Positions 1 to 6,997 of a DNA stretch of 17,220 nt are shown here, in pieces (the stretch's first letter is position 1; each line of letters opens with the position of its first letter). The notes beneath the pieces were generated by a model. The model searched no databases. It was not told where the DNA came from and worked only from the letters and a program-made list of their open reading frames with translations. Location of the stretch: NCBI GenBank assembly GCA_964437465.1, contig CAYTGI010000022.1, positions 1 to 17,220 on the forward strand, in the 5' to 3' direction. Made by a program: the position numbers and the translations under genes. The stretch is from JAGQLF01 sp964437465. Its GTDB lineage: Bacteria > Patescibacteriota > Dojkabacteria > J137.

Positions 1-28
1 TCAGCAAGGGAAATTGGGCTGGTTATGG

Positions 29-34
29 TATAAT
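29..34 (+). promoter_or_regulatory. -10 element of a leaderless promoter
   Basis: A perfect TATAAT lies five bases before the ATG at 40. Transcription normally starts 6-7 bases after a -10 hexamer, so the first transcribed base would fall at or next to the A of the ATG. No Shine-Dalgarno sequence is present. The -35 region is mostly outside the visible context and shows nothing clear. Confidence 0.6.
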
Positions 35-39
35 TATAT

Positions 40-990
40 ATGGGTTTTGAAATCCATAAACAAAAAAGTATTGAAGATATTTTAAATCCTTCTCCAGAAA
101 ACTTCCTGGAAAAACACCCAAGAGCCCTAAGAAAGCTAAAAAATGCATTAAGAAAGATAGGGTTTAGGTTTAAAGGAAGATTTATTGTTGATCTAACAAT
201 ACCCAATTACGTTGGTGGATATTATGCTGAACAGATAAATACAATTGCGATTAACCCATTTCTCTTGCTTTATGGATCTGAAAAAGATATCGCACATGTT
301 CTATTTCATGAAGGGCTTCATGCAGGTATCTATACTGAATCGAAAGTTGATGATGAAGCTTTGGTGGAGTCAATGACAAAACGAAGGATGAAAGAGATTT
401 ATGGAGGAGGAGAAATGAAAACAGGCTATGATGAACTTGTAGATGATTTCAACAAATATTTTGGTGATTTATCTTTTGGTGATCTAAGTGAAATGATTGA
501 AGGAGGAGATGATGAAACATTTGATAATCTACTTGAAGTAATGGTTGTAAATCCAGAAATAAAAAATGGAGATATTGATTCACTTTCATTTTTAGAGATT
601 AAAAAGAAGCTTGCGAATGTATGGTCAGTTCTACAAAAACTATTTCCAAGAATGATGAATTCAATATCAAACAGAAATGTTGGACCTCATTCGGGAACAA
701 ATGTTGAGCTACATCATTTTAAATTTGATTCACTACTAGATAAAACTGCGAGGCAGGTGATTGGAGAAAATCAGGAATTATTAGATGAGATATTTGAGAC
801 AATTTGCATTGATAATAAGGAATATACTAAAGAAGAGGTTGTAGATCAGATGTTTAAATTAGGCCTAGGATACCTGTTTGATTACGAAAGGGATTTTATT
901 GAAGAAAAGATAAGTGAGTTTATAAAACAGAAATCATTCAAATCTTTCTGTAAGAATTTCAAAATTGAAGAGCTTAATCTTCATATATAG
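40..990 (+). CDS. HExxH zinc-metalloprotease-like protein, probably cytosolic
   Basis: This 316-aa protein has no signal peptide or membrane segment. Its recognisable part is HEGLH at residues 90-94, in a hydrophobic context (IAHVLFHEGLHAG), preceded by a strand-like stretch (NTIAINPFLLL). It is followed by an acidic segment, DDEALVE (104-110), in which E106 or E110 could be the third zinc ligand. This is the pattern of small gluzincins and of ImmA/IrrE-type peptidases. The C-terminal 200 residues are helical and charged and match no family I recognise. Substrate and role are unknown. An ImmA-like partner repressor would normally lie nearby, and the window shows none. ATG at 40 is chosen because a perfect -10 lies just upstream, so the mRNA is likely leaderless. 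Confidence 0.7.
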   Translation: MGFEIHKQKSIEDILNPSPENFLEKHPRALRKLKNALRKIGFRFKGRFIVDLTIPNYVGGYYAEQINTIAINPFLLLYGSEKDIAHVLFHEGLHAGIYTESKVDDEALVESMTKRRMKEIYGGGEMKTGYDELVDDFNKYFGDLSFGDLSEMIEGGDDETFDNLLEVMVVNPEIKNGDIDSLSFLEIKKKLANVWSVLQKLFPRMMNSISNRNVGPHSGTNVELHHFKFDSLLDKTARQVIGENQELLDEIFETICIDNKEYTKEEVVDQMFKLGLGYLFDYERDFIEEKISEFIKQKSFKSFCKNFKIEELNLHI

Positions 991-991
991 C

Positions 992-1020
992 TTGCCTGGA
1001 ATACTAAAACAGTCTAGTAT
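992..1020 (+). promoter_or_regulatory. Candidate promoter for the 1041 gene
   Basis: TTGCCT (992-997) and TAGTAT (1015-1020) are separated by 17 bp. This would start transcription near 1027 and give a leader of about 14 nt without a Shine-Dalgarno site. The -10 lies inside the inverted repeat at 1012-1030. Confidence 0.4.
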
Positions 1021-1030
1021 GTAACTAGAC
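1012..1030. promoter_or_regulatory. Inverted repeat over -10/start region, candidate operator
   Basis: GTCTAGT (1012-1018), a 5-nt spacer ATGTA and ACTAGAC (1024-1030) form a perfect 7-bp dyad. It covers the candidate -10 and transcription start of the 1041 gene and ends 10 bp before its ATG. No T-run follows, so a terminator is unlikely. A repressor site is the better reading, but the binding protein is unknown. Confidence 0.4.
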
Positions 1031-1040
1031 AAATAGTATT

Positions 1041-1583
1041 ATGAGTTCAGAATTTAAAAAAGTATCAGATTTAATTGAAGCCTCACTAGGAGTTGCGGCG
1101 CTATTCGGAATAATTGTGATTTCTACTGTTGGAGTTTTAGTTTTAAATCCAGTTAGAATGATAAGTCCTGATGGCAATATTGCTGGGATTGATACAAATG
1201 GAGGTATTGTTTTAGATTACGTAAATCAATATTACAGAGAGGATCATACATTAAATATCAATGAAGAGAGTTCTTTACTTAACTACGAGATTGTTACTAA
1301 AGATTTAAAAAAAGGAGTAATTGAAAATGAATTTTTAGTTTTCTCGAATCCATTTAACAGAAATATCAAAACAATTGCAACAGCGGATGTTATTGGTTAT
1401 TCATATGAAGATATTCAAATCTCAATAGTAGATTCTAATGGAGCAGAATACTTTATTTTTCCTGAAAAAAATCAGTTAGAATTAGATATCCCTAGCTATT
1501 CGGAAGAATCATACAGAATTCGATTTTATTCAGATAAGAACATAAATTTCCCAGTTAAGATAGAGGTCAATTTTAATTTCTAA
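1041..1583 (+). CDS. Membrane-anchored hypothetical protein
   Basis: This 180-aa protein has one N-terminal membrane segment (about residues 13-36) after a short charged start. An extracytoplasmic domain rich in Asn, Ile and acidic residues follows. Its alternating pattern (EFLVFSNPFNRNIKTIATADVIGY, then SYRIRFYSDKNINFPVKIEVNF-like strands) suggests a beta-sandwich. There are no cysteines and no known catalytic motif. I do not recognise a family. It may be a surface or envelope protein anchored by an uncleaved signal. The gap of 82 bp to recA contains the recA promoter, so the two are probably not cotranscribed by necessity. Confidence 0.65.
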   Translation: MSSEFKKVSDLIEASLGVAALFGIIVISTVGVLVLNPVRMISPDGNIAGIDTNGGIVLDYVNQYYREDHTLNINEESSLLNYEIVTKDLKKGVIENEFLVFSNPFNRNIKTIATADVIGYSYEDIQISIVDSNGAEYFIFPEKNQLELDIPSYSEESYRIRFYSDKNINFPVKIEVNFNF

Positions 1584-1597
1584 AAATATAGCTAACA

Positions 1598-1613
1598 TGT
1601 CAAAGTTTTGACA
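1598..1613. promoter_or_regulatory. Perfect dyad overlapping the recA -35, candidate SOS-type operator
   Basis: TGTCAAA (1598-1604), GT, TTTGACA (1607-1613) form a perfect 7+7 inverted repeat with a 2-bp centre. The right arm contains the TTGACA -35 hexamer itself, which is an ideal position for a repressor of recA. The sequence matches neither the E. coli LexA box (CTGT-N8-ACAG) nor the Bacillus box (GAAC-N4-GTTC). Confidence 0.5.
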
Positions 1614-1636
1614 AGGTGGTATCTCTGGATTAAGAT
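1608..1636 (+). promoter_or_regulatory. recA promoter
   Basis: A perfect TTGACA (1608-1613) and TAAGAT (1631-1636, four of six consensus bases) lie exactly 17 bp apart. Transcription would start near 1643, leaving a leader of about 23 nt with no Shine-Dalgarno. A second -10-like TATTAT at 1652-1657 could give a nearly leaderless transcript but lacks a -35. Confidence 0.55.
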
Positions 1637-1665
1637 TGTATGTATAAATTTTATTATCATTTTTC

Positions 1666-2691
1666 ATGGCTAAAGCTAAAGAAGATAAGAAAGCTACACA
1701 AAAAAATGACCCCGGAAAGAAGAAAGCTATTGATATGGCGATCCAACAGATAACAAAACAGTTTGGAGAAGGTTCTATCATGACTTTAAAAGAAGATAAG
1801 GTAAAGAAGATGGATGTAATTCCAACCGGTGCAATTTCTTTAGATATTGCTCTTGGAGTTGGTGGAGTTCCAAGAGGAAGGATTGTAGAGATTTTTGGAC
1901 CAGAATCTTCAGGAAAAACTACCCTTGCCTTACATGTAATTGCTGAATCTCAAAAACAAGGAGGAGTTTGTGCATTTGTTGATGCTGAACATGCTTTTGA
2001 CTCATCTTACGCTGAAAAACTTGGAATTGATATTGATAGTTTACTAGTTTCTCAGCCTGATTACGGAGAACAAGCATTAGAAATTGTTGAAACACTTGTG
2101 AGGTCTGGAGGTATAGATTTAATCGTTGTAGATTCTGTTGCAGCATTAACGCCAAAAGCAGAAATAGACGGAGAAATGGGCGATTCACATATGGGACTTC
2201 AAGCTCGATTAATGAGTCAAGCATTAAGAAAGATTACTGGAATTGCTCAAAAGACAAATACTACTGTTGTCTTTATAAATCAGCTTAGAATGAAGATTGG
2301 AGTAATGTTTGGAAATCCAGAAACAACAACTGGAGGAAATGCACTTAAATTCTATTCATCAGTAAGAATGGATATAAGATCAAAAGACAAAATTATGGAT
2401 GGGGATACTTTAATTGGTAATATCGTTAGAGTTAAAGTTGTCAAAAATAAGGTCGCTCCACCATTTAGAGAAGCAATTTATGAGACCTATCATGGAAAAG
2501 GAATTGATAGAGTATCTAGCTTAATTGATGCAGCAGTGAGTTTCGAAGTTATTGAAAAAGCTGGGGCATGGTTTAAATATAAAGGAGAAAATCTTGGACA
2601 AGGAAGAGAAACAGTAAAGGAAGTATTGAAAAATGACGAGAAGTTACTCAAAGAAGTTTGGACAAAGGTTAAAGAAGCATCTGGACTATAA
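1666..2691 (+). CDS. recA: RecA recombinase
   Basis: RecA forms ATP-dependent filaments on single-stranded DNA, catalyses strand exchange and, where LexA exists, promotes its self-cleavage. The 341-aa sequence has a Lys-rich N-terminal extension, the polymerisation helix (IDMAIQQITKQFGEGSIM), Walker A GPESSGKT at 78-85, the DAEHAFD segment, and Walker B LIVVDSVAALTP. Loop L1 (EIDGEMGDSHMGLQARLMSQ), NQLRMKIGVMFGNPETTTGG (loop L2 region) and the C-terminal domain ending KEASGL follow. The length is normal and no intein is present. The acidic C-terminal tail typical of E. coli RecA is essentially missing. No recX or lexA lies beside it. ATG at 1666 gives the expected N-terminus. Regulation probably acts through the dyad over its -35. 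Confidence 0.98.
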   Translation: MAKAKEDKKATQKNDPGKKKAIDMAIQQITKQFGEGSIMTLKEDKVKKMDVIPTGAISLDIALGVGGVPRGRIVEIFGPESSGKTTLALHVIAESQKQGGVCAFVDAEHAFDSSYAEKLGIDIDSLLVSQPDYGEQALEIVETLVRSGGIDLIVVDSVAALTPKAEIDGEMGDSHMGLQARLMSQALRKITGIAQKTNTTVVFINQLRMKIGVMFGNPETTTGGNALKFYSSVRMDIRSKDKIMDGDTLIGNIVRVKVVKNKVAPPFREAIYETYHGKGIDRVSSLIDAAVSFEVIEKAGAWFKYKGENLGQGRETVKEVLKNDEKLLKEVWTKVKEASGL

Positions 2692-2709
2692 TTATTATTA
2701 AGTTTAATA

Positions 2710-3069
2710 GTGACCTACAGTGGCAGGAATTTCACGAATTATCGTGAGTGGCAAGTAGCACATAAATTAGTAATGGAGGTTTTTAATGTGACTGCTGCCT
2801 TCTCAGAAAAAGCTAAACCAATTATAGTACCTAGAATGCAGAGACTAGCTATTGATTTAACTGATTTAATAGCTAGTGGCTTACTACTTGAAGATGTTGT
2901 TAGTAAAAAAGAAAGTCTTTTTTTGGCAAAAAAACACTTAATAAATTTAAAAAACCTATTTATAATTTCTCACGACCAAAAGTTTTTAAGTGAAAGTCTT
3001 TATAAATATCTGATGGATTACACTGAGAAAGTTTTTGATATCATTGATGAACTTTTGTCTAAATCATAA
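2710..3069 (+). CDS. Four-helix-bundle protein (23S rRNA IVP / Avd-like family)
   Basis: This 119-aa all-helical protein opens with NYREWQVAHKLVMEVFNVT, the diagnostic first helix of the four-helix-bundle family found as 23S rRNA intervening-sequence proteins and, as Avd, in diversity-generating retroelements. The usual NIAEG turn is degenerate (DLTDLIASG) and the third helix fits (SLFLAKKHLINLKNLF). The function of stand-alone members is unknown. No reverse transcriptase or variable repeat is in the window, so a DGR role is not supported. The start is GTG at 2710, because the next in-frame ATG (2773) would delete most of the conserved first helix. A TATAAT at 2687-2692 overlapping the recA stop codon could drive it separately. 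It lies 18 bp behind recA. Confidence 0.8.
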   Translation: MTYSGRNFTNYREWQVAHKLVMEVFNVTAAFSEKAKPIIVPRMQRLAIDLTDLIASGLLLEDVVSKKESLFLAKKHLINLKNLFIISHDQKFLSESLYKYLMDYTEKVFDIIDELLSKS

Positions 3070-3093
3070 ATATTATTATTGAAAAAATAAAAA

Positions 3094-3693
3094 ATGGGTA
3101 AGTACTCTAAATCGTTAGAAATGCTTTTTGTATCTAAAGTAAGGATTAAGTCTCTAAGATATTTTCTTATGCACCCGTCAGATTCAATTCATCTAAGAGG
3201 GGCAGTTAGAGAGTTTAAAGAAGAGATAAATGCAGTTAGAAGAGAGTTGTTAAGGCTTGAGGAGATGGATTTATTAAAAGTTGAATCTCAGGGAAATAGG
3301 AAATATTTTTCTCTTAATCATGAACATCCTTTTCTTGATGAGTTATTATCAATGTTTCATAAAACTTTCGGTATCGGCTCAGCAATAATTCAAAATCAAA
3401 AAAAGCTTGGTTCTATAGATTATGCAATGCTTACCCCTGCATATACTAAAAAATCGTTTCATGGAGATCAGGTAATTGATCTTGCGGTTATTGGAGTTGT
3501 AGATCTTTCTCTACTTTCTGATTTAATAAAACAATATGAGGATGAACTAGGTCGAGAGATTCACTATTCAGTTCTGAAGCCTTCTGAATTTCAAATTAGA
3601 AAACGTAGAAAAGACGACTTCATTATGAACCTAATGGTTCAAAAATTAATAATGCTTATTGGAATACAGGAAGATTTGATAAGAGATAAGTAG
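3094..3693 (+). CDS. Winged-helix protein fused to a degenerate nucleotidyltransferase fold
   Basis: The 199-aa protein has two domains. Residues about 12-75 form a winged helix (VRIKSLRYFLMHPSDSIHL, then VRRELLRLEEMDLLKVES, with a wing ending NRKYFSLN). Residues about 105-190 resemble the minimal nucleotidyltransferase domain often fused to such winged helices, with late conserved parts present (ELGREIHYSVL, KLIMLIG). The catalytic GSxxxG...SDIDL signature is not intact: the GS position reads TP (114-115), and of the Asp pair only D125/D129-like residues remain in GDQVIDL. It is probably a DNA-binding regulator with a non-catalytic sensor domain, but the target is unknown. ATG at 3094 follows a purine-rich stretch without a clear Shine-Dalgarno; TATTAT at 3071-3076 may be its -10. 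Confidence 0.7.
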   Translation: MGKYSKSLEMLFVSKVRIKSLRYFLMHPSDSIHLRGAVREFKEEINAVRRELLRLEEMDLLKVESQGNRKYFSLNHEHPFLDELLSMFHKTFGIGSAIIQNQKKLGSIDYAMLTPAYTKKSFHGDQVIDLAVIGVVDLSLLSDLIKQYEDELGREIHYSVLKPSEFQIRKRRKDDFIMNLMVQKLIMLIGIQEDLIRDK

Positions 3694-3745
3694 TATTGTT
3701 GAAATCACCCATTTCAGTGTAAAATTAGTATATAACTTATATTTT

Positions 3746-5017
3746 GTGGAAAGAAGACGATTAAAATTATTTCTTCTGTTGACTGTTTTTGTAACAGTCT
3801 TTAGTGGTTTAATTCCTTTCAGCATAACAAGTATTGGAGGGGAAAGCCTAGAAGAAGAACTTGAAAGAATCGAAGCTGAGATTGAAGCTATAAAAAGAGA
3901 TAAACAAGACTTGCAACAGCAGATTAATAACAATCAGTACATAATTGGTGGCTTTAATGAGCAGATTTCCAGAATACACGGAGAGGTACTAGTTTTTCAA
4001 AAAGAGATAGACGAACTACAGCTTGAAATTCAAGAATTAGAAGTTAATATAAAGATATTAGAAGAAAGAATCCGAGAAAACAGAGAGGAAATTGCAAAAA
4101 TAACTGATGATGTTTATAGCTTAGAAAAGGAATCGAAAGCAAGAATAGAAGATAATTATATTAGATTTAGAGCTTCTTCTGGGGGATCTGTTGATGAGAC
4201 AAACATTTTTAGCACTGAAAGTATTAATGATTTCTTCAAAGATTCTCAATATATAACGATCATCCAGGAAGATACAAATAGAATCCTTCTTGATCTTGCA
4301 GACCTTAAGATTGAACTAGATGAGAAGAAGAAAGAGTTAGATGAAAAACTAAAAGAAGTAAATAAGGAGAAGCAAGCAATTGAAGTTAAGAGAAATGATT
4401 TAGAGAAAAGAAGAGATGAGATAGATCAGAAAAAGAATGCATACTATGCTCAAATTAATGATTACCAAAAAGAGATTCAAAATGCTCAAGGAGCTATAGC
4501 GGTATTTAGTCAAGAAGAGGCCGAAAAGAAATCTGAAGCAGAGCAAATTCGTCAAGCTATTTTTAATAGTTATAATCCTGTGACTACAGGTGAGTTAGTA
4601 ACTGCAGGGAGACCTATAGGAAATCAAGGTTGCACAGGTTTATGTACAGGTCCACATTTACATTTTATGGTTGCTGAAAATGGTCAGTGGCAAGATCCTT
4701 GTGGATATCTTAAGCCAGGAGGTCCAGTAGGAGGATGTGGTTTTGGAGATCGTCTTGATTGGCCTATTAGTGGAACAGTGTACTATACAAGTGGATTCGG
4801 AAACAGGTGTTTTTCTTGGAATGGTACGAATTACTGTGATTTTCATGCAGCTATTGACCTAGCGGCAGTTCCTGCTAACGCAGTAATTTTTGCAGCTCAT
4901 GATGGGTATGCTTATAAAGGAACTGATTCATACGGAGCAAATTATGTAATTATTTGTCAAAACCAAGACTGTAACCAAGGAATTAAAACTGGTTATTGGC
5001 ATCTTTCTAGTTTCTAA
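3746..5017 (+). CDS. Secreted coiled-coil M23 endopeptidase with circularly permuted catalytic domain
   Basis: This 423-aa peptidoglycan hydrolase or hydrolase regulator resembles PcsB/EnvC-type proteins. An N-terminal signal segment (about 5-30) is followed by a long heptad-rich coiled coil (about 34-285). The catalytic domain has the halves of an M23/LytM domain in reverse order. The normally C-terminal half comes first (VTAGRPIG, then TGPHLHF with H304 and H306, ending DPCGYL at 317-322). A Gly/Pro linker (323-338) follows, then the normally N-terminal half (WPISG...SGFGNR, HxxxD = H367 and D371, AAHDGYAY, Y417-W-H419-LSS), and the protein ends there. All five zinc/catalytic residues are present. 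Eight Cys (296, 300, 319, 331, 355, 364, 404, 409) all lie in this domain and could form four disulfides. The start is GTG at 3746, 9 nt after TATAAC (3731-3736), with no Shine-Dalgarno. Confidence 0.88.
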   Translation: MERRRLKLFLLLTVFVTVFSGLIPFSITSIGGESLEEELERIEAEIEAIKRDKQDLQQQINNNQYIIGGFNEQISRIHGEVLVFQKEIDELQLEIQELEVNIKILEERIRENREEIAKITDDVYSLEKESKARIEDNYIRFRASSGGSVDETNIFSTESINDFFKDSQYITIIQEDTNRILLDLADLKIELDEKKKELDEKLKEVNKEKQAIEVKRNDLEKRRDEIDQKKNAYYAQINDYQKEIQNAQGAIAVFSQEEAEKKSEAEQIRQAIFNSYNPVTTGELVTAGRPIGNQGCTGLCTGPHLHFMVAENGQWQDPCGYLKPGGPVGGCGFGDRLDWPISGTVYYTSGFGNRCFSWNGTNYCDFHAAIDLAAVPANAVIFAAHDGYAYKGTDSYGANYVIICQNQDCNQGIKTGYWHLSSF

Positions 5018-5071
5018 AAATTGATAAATAAACAGAAATATATTAATGTTTATAGTTTAACAGATTAATAT

Positions 5072-6997
5072 ATGCAGAAAAGAATTAGTTCAGTTTATGT
5101 ATTTTTTATACTAACGACTTTCTTAGTTTCTGTATATACAATATTGATAGGTTACTACTCAAATTCATATCCTGAAGTACAAGTTATTAATAGTAAGATT
5201 GCTGGTGATATTTCAGTTTCTAATAACGATGCAATATATGTATCGCCAACTGATAATGTTCAAAGCATAATTAACTCAAATCCGGCTGGTACAACATATA
5301 TTTTTGAAGAAGGAATTTATAGGATGATAACTATATCTCCTAAGTCGGGAGATACATTGATTGGTGAGTATGGTGCAGTTCTTAACGGCTCGAAGTTACT
5401 TGATGTGGAAACTATGAAGATCGAAAATGGCACAGGAAAAGGTGGGATAAACTTATACTATTTTGAAAATCAAACTCAGTATTCAAACCCAGAACCATCT
5501 TCACCATATCAACCTGGATCAAGTGGAACAGATTACATATGTAAGGAAGGTTATATGAGATGTAATTACAATGAAGATCTTTTTATTGATGATGAGTTTT
5601 TAATCCATGCAACTTCAAAAAATGATGTCGAACCAGGAAAATGGTTCTTTGATTATTCTAATGATCGAATCTATTTAGCTGATAACCCAAGTGGTAAAAA
5701 AATTGAAACAAGCGTAACTCCTTATGCAATAGTAGAATGGGGTAGAGATAATATAACCTTTAAGAATTTTATAGTTGAGAAATATGCAACTCCTGCTCAA
5801 AGACATGCAGTTGAATTAATGGGGAACAATAGTTTAGTTGAATATAACGAAATACGTTTAAATCATGGAGGTGCTCTAAAAATTGGAAATAACGGCATTG
5901 CTAGATATAGCTACATCTATAGAAATGGCCAAATTGGTCTAGGAGGTAGAAGTGATGGAGCAGTATTTGAATATAATGAAGTATCTCATAATAATCAGTT
6001 AGGGTTTGAAGTTACCTGGGAAGCAGGGGGAAGTAAATGGGCTAGGGCTACAAACTTAATAATTAGAAATAATTATTCTCATAATAATGACGGACCTGGT
6101 TTTTGGACTGATATAGATAATGTTAATGTTCTATACGAAGATAATATTGTAGTAAACAACTCTAAACATGGAATACAACACGAGATTAGCTTTGATGGAA
6201 TAATAAGAGATAACTTTTCTGGTTATAATGGAACTTCTGATTTTGAAGGTAAGCAGATTTATGTTCATGTTTCTCAAAATGTTGATGTGTATAATAATAC
6301 CGTGGTTACTAATGCAGATAATTTAGATGGTTTAATCGTACAAAATTACCCAAGAGGAAATTCCACAGTTTTTGATGGAGTTAAATGGCAGGTATTAAAT
6401 GTAGACGTTTATGATAACGAGCTTTATCACGGTATTTCAGATAGACAAATTATTGGATTTGAAGCTTCAAATTCTGTTGAATCAGATATGACTTTTGATA
6501 ATAGTAAAGATGAAGTAAGGTTTTATCGAAATTCTTACTGCGTTGATGATTTAAATGGATATTTCTGGAACTACGGTCCATATGGAGATGCACACAAACA
6601 GTTCTCTTATTTTCAATCACAAGGTCAGGATACTGAGGGGACTATAACTAGTAATTGCTCAATTCCCAATATACCAGAATGGAATATTGTTACTGGACAA
6701 GTTCAAGACCTAAATGATCCTCAGAATCAAGAAGGATCAGGTTCAGAAGGTACAGGAGGCAATAATGGTTTTGGTGGTGGCTCAAATGGTACAATTTTGA
6801 ATATAGATAGTTGTGAGATTGCCGATGGCAATAATGATGGTATTGTTAACAAGTCTGATTTAGATATTTTAAGTAGTTATTATAATCAAGAATGTTTTGT
6901 TAATGAGTGTATTAACATGGATGTCAATCAAGATAACTCCCTAACATTAGTAGATTTCACAAATCTAGCATCCTATTATAATAAAAGTTGTAATTAA
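5072..6997 (+). CDS. Surface parallel beta-helix protein with C-terminal dockerin-like domain
   Basis: This 641-aa protein begins with a hydrophobic signal or anchor (about 8-29). The segment IYVSPTDNVQSIINSNPAGTTYIFEEGIY is typical of the N-terminal cap of pectate-lyase-like right-handed beta-helices. Residues about 220-480 carry irregular coils rich in Asn-Asn turns (SLVEYNEIRLNHGG, AVFEYNEVSHNN, LIIRNNYSHNN, VLYEDNIVVNN). A Gly/Ser/Asn linker (about 555-575) leads to two calcium-loop repeats. These are DGNNDGIVNKSDLDILSSYY (from D585) and DVNQDNSLTLVDFTNLASYY (from D617), the tandem F-hand pattern of type I dockerins. The likely role is binding or cleaving polysaccharide at the cell surface. 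I see no definite catalytic triad. No cohesin is in the window. Confidence 0.82.
   Translation: MQKRISSVYVFFILTTFLVSVYTILIGYYSNSYPEVQVINSKIAGDISVSNNDAIYVSPTDNVQSIINSNPAGTTYIFEEGIYRMITISPKSGDTLIGEYGAVLNGSKLLDVETMKIENGTGKGGINLYYFENQTQYSNPEPSSPYQPGSSGTDYICKEGYMRCNYNEDLFIDDEFLIHATSKNDVEPGKWFFDYSNDRIYLADNPSGKKIETSVTPYAIVEWGRDNITFKNFIVEKYATPAQRHAVELMGNNSLVEYNEIRLNHGGALKIGNNGIARYSYIYRNGQIGLGGRSDGAVFEYNEVSHNNQLGFEVTWEAGGSKWARATNLIIRNNYSHNNDGPGFWTDIDNVNVLYEDNIVVNNSKHGIQHEISFDGIIRDNFSGYNGTSDFEGKQIYVHVSQNVDVYNNTVVTNADNLDGLIVQNYPRGNSTVFDGVKWQVLNVDVYDNELYHGISDRQIIGFEASNSVESDMTFDNSKDEVRFYRNSYCVDDLNGYFWNYGPYGDAHKQFSYFQSQGQDTEGTITSNCSIPNIPEWNIVTGQVQDLNDPQNQEGSGSEGTGGNNGFGGGSNGTILNIDSCEIADGNNDGIVNKSDLDILSSYYNQECFVNECINMDVNQDNSLTLVDFTNLASYYNKSCN

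Noticed and set aside
1919..2224. Open frame antisense to recA
   Set aside because: Low-complexity Leu/Gln-rich translation opposite strongly conserved recA codons; it is a shadow of that gene. The same holds for other short frames opposite or within nrdA, nrdB, recA and the GtrA gene.
2710..3069. Diversity-generating retroelement (Avd-like protein)
   Set aside because: No reverse transcriptase and no template or variable repeat pair is visible in the window.
5038..5073. 10-bp inverted repeat (ATATATTAAT/ATTAATATAT) overlapping the start of the beta-helix gene
   Set aside because: It is made only of A and T in very AT-rich DNA with a 16-nt loop, so chance is the simplest explanation.
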